Origin: Tyto alba
Lineage: Eukaryota > Chordata > Aves > Strigiformes > Tytonidae
Reading direction: 5' to 3'
Assembly: GCF_018691265.1 (NCBI RefSeq)
Contig: NW_024881300.1
Location: 267,046 to 331,045 of the forward strand
DNA: 64,000 nucleotides
Shown: in pieces, positions 11,976 through 24,034 of the stretch
How positions within the stretch are numbered: position 1 is the first letter of the stretch
How the letters are laid out: every line of letters begins with the position of its first letter
Position numbers and translations under genes: made by a program
Notes under the pieces: generated by a model
Told to the model about the DNA's origin: nothing
What the model saw: the letters and a program-made list of their open reading frames with translations, nothing else
Database searches by the model: none

Positions 11976-12475
11976 GCTGTGAACAACTTCAAAAATGGAA
12001 CTGGCTACACAAAAAGGCGCCGTAAGCAGATTCAGCAGCAACAGCAGCAGCAGCCGCCACCACCTCCACCGCCACTCAGGGCTCCGACACCTCCTGCTGC
12101 TCTGGTGACGGCCTCTGAACTTGCTAAATCTTCCTCTGACAATCAGCACTTTGTTGGAAGAGAACACAAGTTTTCTTTCAACATATGCGTTGATTCTCAT
12201 TCTTTGGTGGAGCTTATTTTCCAACTGTTTGCATTTATTCACCAGGGCTATCAGGTTCCTGTTCTCAAGCAGCCAGCATTACCAAGTCTTCTGGGCCCCC
12301 AAGGACAATCAATACCCACAGCTGGTAAGTAACTGCAACTTTAGAATTTCTTCTAAAAAATTGTCTTCAGATAAAGTGAATGGGATTTTTTTCTTTTTCC
12401 TCTCCCCACGCCAAAAGTTCATCCAATGAGAGCCGGTGGAATTCGCTCAGCAGGTGCCAGTCCAAGCTGGGAAAT
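11976..12475 (+). pseudogene. RBBP6: RBBP6-like proline-rich exons
   Basis: The exon beginning at 11976 encodes AVNNFKNGTGYTKRRRKQ followed by a glutamine run (CAG repeat) and a proline run. The frame stays open to a GTAAGT donor after 12324 and ends with GYQVPVL and SIPTAG stretches typical of RBBP6. The middle part (about 12130-12245), with a hydrophobic segment, looks like intron: a CACCAG acceptor-like site precedes GYQVPVL. A short exon 12418-12475 follows. Confidence 0.75.
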
Positions 12476-13622
12476 GTAAGTATTCTACAGAAATGAAACA
12501 TATTATACATATTGTAACCTGTTAAATGAGGTGGTAATGCGTAAGTTATAAAACAGCTGCATTATCATGAAATAAGTATGCACAGATAGTTGTGGAGAAT
12601 ACAAGTGGTAATTAATTTTTAAATGGCTTCATTTGGCCTAACAAAGGGGTTCTGTGCTTGCATTAAGGTTATTTAAAATAAAACTCCAGTGCGTGACTCA
12701 AAGAGGACTCTGAAAAATTAACTCTTTTTGAGGAAACCATAATTACATATCAAAATTAAATAAAATTAAAAGATCGGATGGAAAGCCAGCCTTTTGATTG
12801 CTGGCTGAATAGGCTGAAGAAATTGATTTCCCAATAGAAATCAGCCTCCAATAGATTTTTTTAGCAATCTAATTAATATTGACAGAGCAAATTATTGGAG
12901 GAGGCAATGCTGTTATTTTATGACAATTTTGACTGTCTTCAGTTTAGTCATCTCAAATAGCCAAACTGTTTCACCTGGAGAGAGAGGATTCTTTTATCCA
13001 TTATTGCAATGTCAAGTTATTCCTTCCTTTTGGTATGTATTTGTTGTAGAGAGATTGTAAGGGTGCACTGTGTTTATAAAATTGTAAAGATCAGTGAAAA
13101 CAAAAACCAGGATCCATCTCACAGATTGTCTAAGACCTCAAATTCAGTAAGAAAGAAAATAAAAAGTCAGGGACAAGAACAGGCCAAATACATCATCACG
13201 AGGCAACAACACAGGTAACGTGTGGAAGAGGTTAGAAGTTTGAGAGCAGATGAGTTAATCCCTGTGCAGTACGTTGAAGATCAGAAGTGTGAAGTATTAA
13301 GTGTATCAAGGAGTGGCAGAGGAGCAGTGGGCACTTGGCTCGTGGGAGATGGGAGTCTCTTTTAAGCACAGGCAGACTCCATCCACAGTTGCAAAGCTGA
13401 GTATACGGAGAGAAGACTGAGGGAGCTGCTGGGGGTGAGGGTGTGGAAGGAAGTATGAGGATCGAGAAGTGAGTGTAGTCTCAAATGAACAGAAAGCAGG
13501 GAGGGAAAGTGCTCAAGGTGAGAACAAGAAGTGCTTGCCAACGTGCTCCTGATTCGTTCCTTCACCTTTCAAATCAGAGCAGAGTGTAACAAACAGTGAT
13601 ACGTGTTTTGGGGTTTCTTTAG

Positions 13623-13950
13623 AAGTCCAGACTGAGGACGCCACACAGGGAACATGTCCAAAGGACTCAGACCCCAACAGTACCAGCACCAACACCGGTC
13701 TTTGTGCCTGTGCCTACACCTCCCTTGCACCCTCCACCACCCCACTGCACCTCCTCTCCCACCGCGGGTACCACCACCACCACCATTTCCTCCTCATTAC
13801 ACACCTGGTCAGCCCCCATCTGCTGAGTGCACTGTCCCCCCTCCAGGATATCCCCCAGCCCCTGTAAACATGTCATCAGCTTGGGTGACAACAGCAGCAC
13901 CAGCGGCTCGTTCAAATCCCACCCCAACGACACAAGCACCTCCTTTACAG
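13623..13950 (+). pseudogene. RBBP6: RBBP6-like proline-rich exon, frameshifted
   Basis: Acceptor TTTCTTTAG leads into a frame with TPVFVPVP, as in RBBP6. Near 13742, in a C-rich run, the match moves to another frame (GQPPS, PPPGYPPAPVNMS, TTQAPPLQ), so one base has been gained or lost. The match ends exactly where a CR1 begins; the expected SREEFYREQRRLKEE part and the donor are gone. Confidence 0.8.
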
Positions 13951-14560
13951 AATCACAGAATCACTGAGATTGGAAAAGGCCTTTAAGATCATCAAGTCCA
14001 ACCGTTAGCCCAACACTGCCAAGCCCACCACTAAACCACGTCCCCAAGCACCACATCTACACGTCTGTTAAATATCTCCAGGGATGGTGACTCCACCACT
14101 CCCCTGGTCAGCCTGTTCTAATGATCAACAGCCCTTTCGTTGAAAAAATTTTTCTTAATATGGATCCAAATCTCCCCTGGAGCAACTTGAGGCCATTTCC
14201 TCTTGTCCTATCCCTTGTTAGCTGGGAAAAGACACTGACACTCATCTCGCTGCAACCTCCTTTCAGGTAGTTGTAGAGGGTGATGAGGTCTCCCCTCGGC
14301 CTCCTTTCCTCCAGGCTAAACAACCCCCAGTTCCCTCAGCCACTCCTCACAAGACTTGTTCTCTAGAGCCTTCCACATCTTCATTGCCCTTCTCTGGACA
14401 CACTCCAGCACCTCGATGTCTTTCTGGCAGTGAGGGGCCCAAAGCTGAACCCAGTATTAGGAGGTGCAGCCTCACCGGGGCCGAGTGCAGGGGGACAGGT
14501 CACTGCCCTGGTCCTGCTGGGATTCCTGACACCAGCGAGGCTGCTCTTGGCCTCCCTTCC
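13951..14560 (-). mobile_element. CR1 LINE, antisense, joined to an RBBP6-like exon
   Basis: It begins with AATCACAGAATCACTGAGAT, the reverse complement of the CR1 3' end, and continues through the diagnostic CTCCAGGGATGGTGACTCCA and CTCATCTCGCTGCAACC blocks. The CR1 5' end (right edge) is truncated near 14560. It replaces the end of the adjacent coding exon. Confidence 0.9.
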
Positions 14561-14955
14561 CTAGGGAGGAGTTTTCCAGAGAACAACAGAGACTTAAAGT
14601 GGAGTAGGCATTTGGCCCAATGAAGTTGCGCTGGTTTTCATGTTTATATTTTGATAGCGTATCGCACTGCAGTTACACTGCATCTGACATGAGCAAAAAC
14701 GGCATCGTGTTCCTTCCAATATACTTTCTCGTTGCAGATGGCAAATGTGCAAAACTAAAACAAGACAAATGTAATTCTAAAACTTTCCCTAAGCCTTGTA
14801 GGAATTCTAAACTGCTTTTGCTTACATAGGATGTCCACCTTTTGCATTTGCATGCAGTATGCATTTTCTCATATTGGCCATGTTTTGTTTCTTGGTGTCT
14901 TTTGGTAAAAAAGGTCAAATTAGAATTGGAATAAAGGTGAAACTTCTTTTAACAG

Positions 14956-15057
14956 GGAAAAGAAAAAGTCCAAACTCTATGAATTTACAAATCATTCTGC
15001 AAAGGAACTGATGGAATATAAAAAGATTCAAAAGGAGCATAGGCGTTCATTTTCCAG
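14956..15057 (+). pseudogene. RBBP6: RBBP6-like exon before the RS domain
   Basis: Acceptor TTTTAACAG and donor GTAACT flank 102 bp encoding EKKKSKLYEFTNHSAKELME and the following KRRSFS-like stretch of RBBP6. It is open. Confidence 0.85.
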
Positions 15058-16474
15058 GTAACTGCCTTCCCTGTCTGCAATGGAGCAGCAGATTGGCTAG
15101 AAGAATCAGGAGGAGATCCACTCCACCTCTCTCTCGTTAGGTGGACTGGATGATTCAAGGGATTAGCAGTGATAGGAGTTCCATACGTAGGTTACTAGCT
15201 CCAATATGGTAGAGATTACAGTTGACCGACAGCGATAATTTGGCAGCAGTTCTTCCAGAGCAGGTGTGTCTTTCGGTAAAGCTTCTCTGCAGTGACGTCC
15301 TTCACCTCCTGACAGCCGTGAGGAGGCCAGAAGCTGAATAGGTGCAGCTGCTGGATTTTGTGTGTCTCCCTGCTCTGATTGTAACCATTACCACAAAGCA
15401 CTTCGGAGGAGATATGGGAGAGAAATTGTCTTCATTTCCACTTTTGTTTACCTCATGTGGATACGTGGAGAGATTTTAACCTGGACTGCCAGCTGGTGGC
15501 TTTCACTAGTAATTTGTTGACATTTTAATTTTTTTCTTAGGAACTGAAAGGTCACACTGGTTTGTAGAGAAATCTTAAATTGGTAAAGGACTTTGAGAGG
15601 AGGCATGATGCCAATGAACATATGTGGAATAACGTGAAATGGCTCTTTAAAAAATAACAAAAGAAAAAATTGTGAAGAAGAAGCTCAGGGTAGCTGATGT
15701 TTTTTATCCCCAGAATTCACTCAGGCAGGAGTCTGAATAGCTCTCTCTTAGTACTGCTGTCAGTATCTTTCCTTGAGTAATGGCCTCATGGCATATTACT
15801 AGATTCTGTGTTTACCAGCTTTTAGATATGACTTTTCTTGAAATGCGGGCACTATCCTTGGTTAGAGCTACAGCTACGTGCAAAAATTTGCTAGGGCATC
15901 TGTCTAGAAGTCCTGTATGTAAGATTGCAGCACAAGTACTTTGCATCCTGTACAAGGTCCCAAATAAATAAGTAGGGAAGTTAAACAGACTAAGCTGGCA
16001 CTGTAAAATGGAGCTTTACTGTCTTCAGGTGAAATCGTGTTTTCTTGATATTTGATACTGTGCTGTAGCCATTAAAACTTGCTCTTTCTGCATCTTACTG
16101 CAACAAAAATGATTTGCACCGCAGGTGGTTGCGGAGTAGTGAAAAGTGTACACGTAGCAGTAGAAGCCAGTAACACCCCCTTAAATCAATCAATAGCTCT
16201 GGTAGTTCACGTGATAGAAGTAAGTGGAAATAGATGTACCCTTCCTGTATATTTTCACACTAACGAAGCAGCAGTTCTGTCTTGTAAGTGGAAACCTTTG
16301 CGTGTTGCCAAATTCTTCCGTGTGCAGTAGCATTATGTCAGCATCTGAAAGAAGCTTTGACATGAGCATAGGGAGAAGAAAAAAACCAAACCAAATTTGG
16401 GAGGGAAAAAATTGGGGAGAGATACTCTTTTGAGTTCATTTCATTTCTTTTTACTGTGTTGTGTCTTTCTTAAG

Positions 16475-16736
16475 GTCCAAGTTTCCCTGCAGTGCTTCAT
16501 CTTACAGTAGAAGTTTGTATAGCTACTCCGAGGCAAGATCGGGTTCTTCCCGCACTCGCTCCTACTCTCGATCATTTCGTCGTTCCCGTTCTCGTTCCTA
16601 CTCGCGATCGCCACCCTACCCAGGAAGAGGCAAAGGGAGGAGGCACAACCATCGTTCTAGGTCAAGGCCACGTGGTTATGATCAAGGTTCAAGGTCAAGA
16701 TCACCCACATCCAGAAGGTCCCATTCACGGTCAAGG
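16475..16736 (+). pseudogene. RBBP6: RBBP6-like RS-domain exon interrupted by an ERV
   Basis: After a TTTCTTAAG acceptor this exon encodes a serine/arginine-rich domain (RSRSYSRSPPYPGRGKG and many SR dipeptides), as in RBBP6. It is open up to 16736, where the provirus starts. The same exon resumes at 24615 after the AAGG target duplication. Confidence 0.85.
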
Positions 16737-17316
16737 TGACGTGCGGAAATAGACTCCACAATCTGATAGATTGTAAAGTAGGTATGTTTATTCAGCGCTG
16801 AGGTACACAGGGGATAACTCCTCCTATTGTGTACCCCACGTGTGATGCTGTTACCTAAGATTTATAGAGCAAATGATTACATATTCATAATATTTCGCAA
16901 TACGCCTATACATATTCAACACCTATCCCCGCTTCGTATTATAATTAGCATTTCCATAATCTCCTCCTAGTTGAGTCTGCGCAGTGTCTTCTGGTGGTGG
17001 TCGTGGGGGTCTTTGGGGATGAAGTCAAGCTCCTCTTCCTCCTGTCCGCTCTGTGACCCCAGGTTTTGCGCATACTCAGTTTCTTACTGGCTGTTGTCCA
17101 AACCGTGGGTCTAGTTCCAACCGGCTTGGTACTGATAAAGCCTAGAGAGCTCACCGTGTTTTATAAACTGTCTGCTCACTAAGCAGACAGTTAACCGTTA
17201 TCTAAACTATTTCCCTTGAACTATTTTCTTTTGTTATCCCCTTCTTGCTATTATCCCCTTCTTGCTATTCTCATGTTAACCCTTACATCCCCTGTTCCTA
17301 TCTTGGCCCTGTATCA
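16737..17316 (-). repeat. 3' LTR of the young ERV
   Basis: 580 bp, TG...CA ends, matching the copy at 24035-24614. On the minus strand it carries a CTATAAAT box near 16866-16861 and AATAAA at 16792-16787. It adjoins the RBBP6-like RS exon at 16736. Confidence 0.92.
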
Positions 17317-17331
17317 ATCCCCCCTTTTCTT
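17317..17331 (-). other. polypurine tract of the young ERV
   Basis: On the minus strand AAGAAAAGGGGGGAT lies directly before the 3' LTR, the place and composition expected of the plus-strand DNA primer. Confidence 0.85.
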
Positions 17332-17356
17332 ATTATACTGAGTAAATTCTTTTACT

Positions 17357-19487
17357 TCAGCAATCCCCCAAATAATATAAAGCCTCATGCATCGCTGTTA
17401 TTCTTTTAAACATTCTCCAGACCCATAAATACAAAATGATGGTTAGTACTAATAAAATTCCTAAACTACCTAGTAGAATCACAATGGGGTGTATTATAAT
17501 GTTAAGAATCCTTGTTGCAGAAGGCGACCAGCCGAAAAGAGTATCCCACCAGTTGTGACTTGCATCTTGTTTTGTTCTTTGCAAAACCCTGTTTATTTCT
17601 TTTGTATCATGGTGTATAGTAACTAAAGTTTTCTCTCCGTTTCTCTGAATTTCTCTCAAGATCCCTAACAAATCTTGATGTTTAATCAATTGCCTTACTA
17701 ATGTAAGGTTCATTCCAATAGGTGTAGGTGATAATTCGAGATAATTTATGATTTTAGATTTTATCAACTGGTGGGAAACCACTGGTGCCTAATATACAAA
17801 GTCACACCCAGTAATCTTAACAAAGTTACAAATACAGAAATTAGAATGATTCCTAGTAAACAAAGTTACATTGTCAAGATCTATCTCTACGAATACACAA
17901 GCGGTTCTTAAACATATACAGCCTTGACCAGCATATATAATCACAGTTTTCTTACTATTATCTGGGTGAATTTCGAAGTGACAGATACTTTGCTCAGTGT
18001 CAAGGCATATGTCTCTGGTGTCAATTGTATTACTTTCACAGATGAACCCCTGTTGTTCTCGAGTAATACAAGATTCCACGTTTACAGTCTGCCATTTCTC
18101 ATTCTCCTTCCGGGCCCATGCTCTATGCTCTGAAGGATAGAGCACTGTATCCTCATGGTTCAACCCTAATGCGATGATGGGATGGATTACATAAACTGTA
18201 GCATTACGTATGGTGAGCACAAAGGCAGTAGCCATGTTAGTAGTGGAGTCATAGGTAAAATTCACCATAGTCCACCAAGATTGGAATCTTCTTTCAAAAT
18301 TGGTAGCTTCGTCCCAAACAGCCTTTCGGATTTCAACTGGAAAAATTCCTTCATTCCCTTCCCTTATGATCAAGGCAGCGGTTGCCTGCAGCCATAACTG
18401 TGCCTGTATACAACTAAAAGCTAAAGACACATTATTCTGGGCCATATTAAGTGCATCTAGTATTAATCTGTGATCTTGGTCCTCATTCTTTTCCCATATT
18501 GGCAATATTTTTGAAACTTGCCACTGACTAGTTCCCAATGCCAACAAAGATGACTGCAGAGGCTGCTTTAGCTTTGTTAAATCACTTGTTGCAGTGACCA
18601 ACTTGTTCATTAATACTTCTGAATCGATTCTATTCAAGACTCCCAACCCCGTTCCTAATACTCCAGTTAAATCTCTTTTTGTTCTGCTTTCAAGGTGCAT
18701 TTGTTTTTGTGTCCATCTCGTCCAGCCCTTGAAAGATGTTTCTACGAAAGGAAGACAGGCTGGTTGGATTTCGGAGATATTAGTCTGTATTATCAATTCA
18801 ACATGCTTAAGAGACCAATCTGGGTTAAATAATAATTGTTGTTGGCCCACATTCCTAATCATATATGGGCCAACTTCATAAATCTTAGGCCCTGGTTTTG
18901 TTTGGGGTTGAGTTGTTTGAGTTGTGTCTGGCGCTGTTGTTGTTGTGCTGGCTGTCTTCTCAGTTGTTGGTGTTGTTGTTGCGTTGTTTATTATTATATG
19001 AAATCTGAAGGATAATCCCAATATCGGCTGCCACTTGACCCAGAGACATACTACGGAAATTGATTGGTTAAGAGTAGAGTTATACCAACAATCTGATTTT
19101 GTTGTATCACAGACTTGGTTTGCTAAAAGGGCGCCCGGTTCCCCAGTTTCCATACGTGTTCTTACTGTGATCTGTTTTGCTGCCCAGTGAGTAGACTCAT
19201 TAATTGCTCTGCATCCTATTTTAATTTCTTGTCCCAATGTTCCCTGCAATTGTTGTACTCCTTGATAGGTGTGATTCTTTTGAGTTTACATTTATCCCCT
19301 GTATAACTGTAGTAGCCAAATTTAGAGTCGTGTGTGTGCTGCCTATCCCCATACTTCCAGTATACCCAATGTGGGCCTGGGACCATGGCCATTCACTGAA
19401 CCTTTGACTATACATTAAAGGAAAAATGATTATCAGACTTATCGTGAGAAGCGTAATCTTCCTGGTCGAACTTGGGTAACTTTCCAT
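17357..19487 (-). pseudogene. env: ERV env, broken by one frameshift and one stop
   Basis: The frame opens with ATG at 19487, 20 bp after the pol stop, with a hydrophobic leader (TLLTISLIIIFPL). It runs out of frame near 19275; the env-like frame continues from about 19270 to a TAG ending at 17789, and the same frame resumes to 17357. Seen in order: a cysteine-containing surface part, a Thr-rich segment (residues about 91-116 of the 19249-17789 frame), a furin-type RTKR (about 189-192), a Gly/Leu-rich segment after it, a long ectodomain of some 380 residues with many cysteines, and a membrane anchor near the end (VILLGSLGILLVLTIILYLW). I see no clear CX6CC motif of gammaretroviral TM proteins, so this env type differs from what the pol predicts. 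Family not certain. Confidence 0.8.
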
Positions 19488-19506
19488 GGAGATTTATGGG
19501 CTTTCT

Positions 19507-22500
19507 TCACTCGGGTGTGATGTATCCAGGCCGAGTATTCCTTAATCTTGATGGCTGTGAACGTCGTGAGCAGCACCTGGAATGGCCCTTCCCACCGTGG
19601 CTCCAAGGTTTTTTTTCTGTAAGAGACTTAACATATACATAGTCCCCAGGTTGTATATCATGTACGGGTCCATCCAACCCTCTACCTCGAATACCAATTA
19701 CATGTTTTCTGATCTTATTGAGTTGTTTCCCTAACGCCACCATGTAGGAGCTCATAATTTCATCTCCAATTTGTGTGGATATTCCTTTTTGTACCCCGTA
19801 TGGTTGTCCATATAAAATTTCAAAGGGGCTCAGCCCTTCCCTTGCCCTTGGCCTTGTCCGTATGCGTAAAAGGGCCAAGGGCAAGGACTGAGGCCATGTC
19901 AGGTTTGCTTCTTGCCCCAATTTTACAATTTGCTGTTTGATTAAGTGGTTCATCTTTTCCACTTGACCGCTTGACTGAGGGCGGTACGGGGTGTGAAGCT
20001 GCCAATCTATACCCAAATGGTGGCTAATTTGTTGTACTACTTTTGAGACAAAGTGTGGTCCTCTATCTGAGGATATGATTGCCGGAACCCCAAATCGTGG
20101 TATTATTTCTTGTATCAGTACTTTAGTTACTTCCCGAGCCTTAGCGGTTCTAGTAGGGAATGCTTCTGGCCAGCCTGAAAAGGTATCAGTCAGTACCAAC
20201 AAATATCGATACCCCCCTTTTCTTGGTAATTCTGTAAAATCTACTTGCCATTGTTGCCCAGGCCCGTTGCCCTTCCCAATCTGACCCATTTCTAGTTTGG
20301 GGGCGTTTTTGGGATTAGTCCGGAGGCAGATGTCACATTGTTGAGTCACCTGCCTTACCGTGGTATACAAATTCCTGGCTACAATCTCTTTTATCAAATG
20401 ACTATACAAAGCTTCTGCTCCCCAGTGTCTCTTTCTATGCTCCTCTCGTGTGAAATGCCATAGTAAACGAGAGGGGATAATTAACTTCCCCTGTGGGGTA
20501 TAAGCCCACCCTTCCTTGTTATATGTCCCTTCCAGATCTGCAATAAATTTCTGATCCTCCCTGGTATATTCTGGTTTACTTTCCAGGGAAATTTGCCTAT
20601 CGGGAATAAGTGCTCCTTCAGTCTTTATCTCTATTTTGGCCGCCCGTTTTGCCTCCCTATCCGCCAGCTCATTTCCTTTTTCCAATTCAGAGCTCACCTT
20701 TTGGTGTGCTTTAATATGCATAATTGCCACCTTCTCAGGAAATTGAACAGCTTCCAATAGCTTCAAAATTTCTTCCGCATGTTTAATGTTTTTCCCTTGG
20801 GAGTTCAATAGTCCCCTTTCTTTCCAGATTGCTCCATGTGCATGCACAACTCCAAAAGCATACTTGGAGTCCGTGTATATGTTTATGATCTTACCCTTAG
20901 CTAGTTCCAGGGCTCGGGTTAAAGCAATTATTTCTGCCTTTTGCGCAGACGTATTTGCAGGCAGAGGTCCTGATTCTAGTACCTTTTGACTGGTGGTAAC
21001 GGCATACCCCGCATATCGATTACCGTTCAGGACGTAACTGCTTCCATCCGTGAACCAGCTCTCTTCATCCTTCATGGGGCTTTCTTTTAGGTCAGGGCGA
21101 CTTGAGTATGTCGCCTCAATTGTTTCCAAGCAGTCATGGTGCACTGGTTCTCCCATGTTACCACTGAGGAAAGAAGCTGGGTTGATAATATTAGTGACTA
21201 TTATCTGTACATCATCTTGTTCTACTAGTGCAGCTTGGTATCTCAGAAATCTTTGTGGGGAGAGCCAATGCCCTCCCTTCGCTTCCAGGACTGCCGACAC
21301 TGTATGTGACACATAGACAGTCATTTTCTGGCCCAGAGTGAACTTCCGAGCTTCCTGTATGTTCAGTATCAGGGCAGCCACCGCTCGCAGACACCCAGGC
21401 CACCCTTTTGCAGTTGCATCTAGTTGTTTAGAGAGATAGGCGACAGCTCGTCGATATGGACCTAGGTCTTGTGCCAGTATTCCCAGGGCAATGCCCTGCT
21501 TCTCATGAGAAAAGAGAAGAAACGGTTTACTCACATCTGGAAGTCCTAGAGCCGGGGCCGACATCAAAACCTTCTTCAGTGAATCGAAGGCTCGCTCAGC
21601 CTCCTCATCCCATTCGAGGTGCGTCTGTTCGGTGTTTGTTAGCGCATACAGGGGCTTAACAAGTAGTCCATAATTATAGATCCATAGCCTGCACCACCCC
21701 GTCATTCCCAAGAAGGTTCTTAATTCTTTTACTGTCTGAGGTTTCGGGGTTTGACATATGGCCTCCTTACGGGACTGTCCCAAAGTTCTTTGCCCTGCAG
21801 TGATCTCATAACCCAGGTAGTTTACTTTACGTTGTATCACCTGGGCTTTCTTCTTAGAAACTCGATACCCCCGCAGTCCCAAAAAATTTAACAAGCTCAC
21901 CGTCCACGTTGCACAGTCCTCTTCTGTCTCAGTAGCGATCAAAATGTCGTCCACGTACTGCAATAATTTTCCTTTCTCGGATGGGGCTTCCCAGGATTCC
22001 AAGTCCTTTGCAAGCTGGTTGCCAAAAAGAGTAGGGCTATTCTTGAACCCTTGTGGCAACACCGTCCAGGTGAGTTGGGTCTTTCGACCAGTTTTAGGAT
22101 TTTCCCACTCAAATGCAAACAACTTTTGGCTGGCTTTATGGAGAGGAAGGCAAAAGAAGGCGTCCTTCAAATCTAAGACAGTAAACCAAATCAACTCTGG
22201 TGTTAATACAGTTAACAGGGTATATGGGTTTGCTACCACTGGGTGGAGATCTTCAACTATTTTATTCACAGCCCGTAAGTCCTGAACCACTCTATACGAC
22301 CCATCAGGTTTCCGAATGGGCAGTATAGGGGTATTGAACTCAGACTCACACTCTTCTAATAACCCTAATTGCAAAAATTTTTCTATTACCGGTCGGATTC
22401 CTTCCCTATCCTCCCTTTTTAAAGGATACTGTTTAATTCTCACCGGTCGTTGACCTTCCTTAATCTTGATCTCAATCGGTAGAGCGTTTTTCGCCCTTCC

Positions 22501-22965
22501 AGGTACATCGGTAGCCCAAACTCCCGGATATACTTGGTCTAAAATTTCCTCACTAATTTCTCCTCCTGACGAAGAACTAGTTAGAGTGAGACTCAGCACT
22601 TGAATGTACTGCTGATCTTTTACCTCCAAGGTGACTTCCCCTTTCTCAAAGACAATTTTTGCTTCCAGTTGTTCCAGCAAATCCCTCCCCAGGAGAGCTT
22701 TTGGGGAGTTAGGCATATAAAGGAATTTATGAATTCCCCATTGCTTTCCCAATTTATACTCTAAAGGTTTACAAAAATACGCCTTTTCAGATTGGCCGGT
22801 CGCTCCCTTTACCATAACATAGTCGTCCCCCAGTGGTATTAAAGCTTGATTCAAAACAGAGTACGTTGCTCCTGTGTCTACCAAAAGTTCTACTTCTTCT
22901 TGTTCTCTCCCCAGCTTAAGTTTAACCAGTGGATCCACCAGGGTAGATCCCCCAGGTCCCCGTCA
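19507..22965 (-). CDS. pol: ERV pro-pol polyprotein, intact frame
   Basis: An uninterrupted frame of about 1150 codons after a TGA at 22965-22963, which may be the gag-pol boundary suppressed by readthrough. Domains in order: aspartic protease (LVDTGA near residue 20), reverse transcriptase (LPQGFKNSP and catalytic YVDD near residue 330), RNase H (DGSSY near 640, TDSKYA near 700), integrase with zinc-binding HH-CC (around 850-900) and a catalytic core with the PQSSGQVE motif. Order and motifs are gammaretrovirus/class-I ERV-like. The first ATG is not needed if translation enters from gag. No stop or frameshift was found, unusual for an ERV in a genome and consistent with youth. It is out of frame with the gag remnant. 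Confidence 0.92.
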
Positions 22966-22994
22966 GTCCTCTGTTACATTTGCTATTTTTACAT

Positions 22995-23474
22995 TCATTG
23001 AAGCCTTCCCACTTTCCGTAGGGCGCAGCTTCTGAAGTTTTCCACCTTATCCACCTTTGTACATCTCTGTCCAATACTACATGATGAGCAACACCTTTTC
23101 AACTTACCCCTACTTTCCTTATTTTCTCGTTCAAGTGCGAGCACCATAGGGTCCTGTGGGGGTACTAACCCACAGTCCCTTTGACACTCTGGGTGATTTC
23201 GCAAAGTAAAAAACATATCCGCATATGATATCTCATCCCATTTTCCTTCTCTCCTTATAAACAACATAAGTTGTAACAGAGTGTTATAGTCCAGTGTTCC
23301 ATTAAGCGGCCATTTAGCACCATCCTCCAGCTTATACAGCGGCCACCACTGATTGCAATATTTTACAAGAGTCCTTTTGCTTTCCGTACCTCCGCTCCCT
23401 GCAATATCCCGCCAATGGGCGAGTATACAGCCGAGAGGGCTCTTTTTTAATATCCCTCCCTGAGTATTACCCAT
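22995..23474 (-). pseudogene. gag: ERV gag remnant (matrix only)
   Basis: ATG at 23474 opens MGNTQGG, a myristoylation-type N-terminus, and a matrix-like domain with LVKYCNQWWPLYKL. The frame stops after 159 codons at 22995. The capsid major-homology region and a zinc knuckle are absent: the matrix part is followed within about 60 codons by the TGA before protease. This looks like an internal deletion plus a frame change. A Cys-rich tail (RCCSSCSIGQRC) precedes the stop. Confidence 0.8.
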
Positions 23475-24012
23475 CTTGTTTTTGTAAAACACTCACTCCA
23501 AACGCTCACACTTAACACAATCACCACACAGCATTCACTCACAATCTCACAATCTCACGGACGTCCACACACTTACGAGTCCACACACTTACAACACTTT
23601 CAGCAAGAGAAAAAAAAACACAACAGAACAAAGGCCTTTTCAATCACTCCTGCCTGTGGCCGCCCTCTCGGCCAACAGGTCCCCGATTGGAGCCGGCGAC
23701 CGCTCTATCGGTCTGTGGCAAGGTGTAATTGCCCCCTAGACTCCCCTAACCCGCACGAATTCGCGCCTTTTCGGTGCACCTACCCGGCTTAGCTGCACGC
23801 CAGACGTCTCTGCGCGATTTACCAGCTGCCCCAGCCACGCGTACGACTTACAGGCTCCTATCCTTAAACATACCGTTTGGTCCGCGGCTTCAGGAAGTCC
23901 TTGTCTGCCCCCCACGGTGAGCGGCTGGTAGCGGAGGCTCCTCCGAGGAAAGTGCTCGGGGCGCGCCTGGGAGAGTCCGCCCCGCAGTCGATCCCGTAGT
24001 CGAGCAGAGAGT

Positions 24013-24030
24013 CTCCTGGCTGGCTCGCCA
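24013..24030 (-). other. primer-binding site, tRNA-Arg type
   Basis: Four bases inside the 5' LTR edge the minus strand reads TGGCGAGCCAGCCAGGAG. This is complementary to the 3' end of vertebrate tRNA-Arg(ACG), which ends CTCCTGGCTGGCTCGCCA. All 18 positions fit. Confidence 0.82.
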
Positions 24031-24034
24031 AAAC

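Noticed and set aside
16461..16752. Separate small RS-rich protein gene
   Set aside because: It is the RS-domain exon of the RBBP6-like copy, entered through a normal acceptor.
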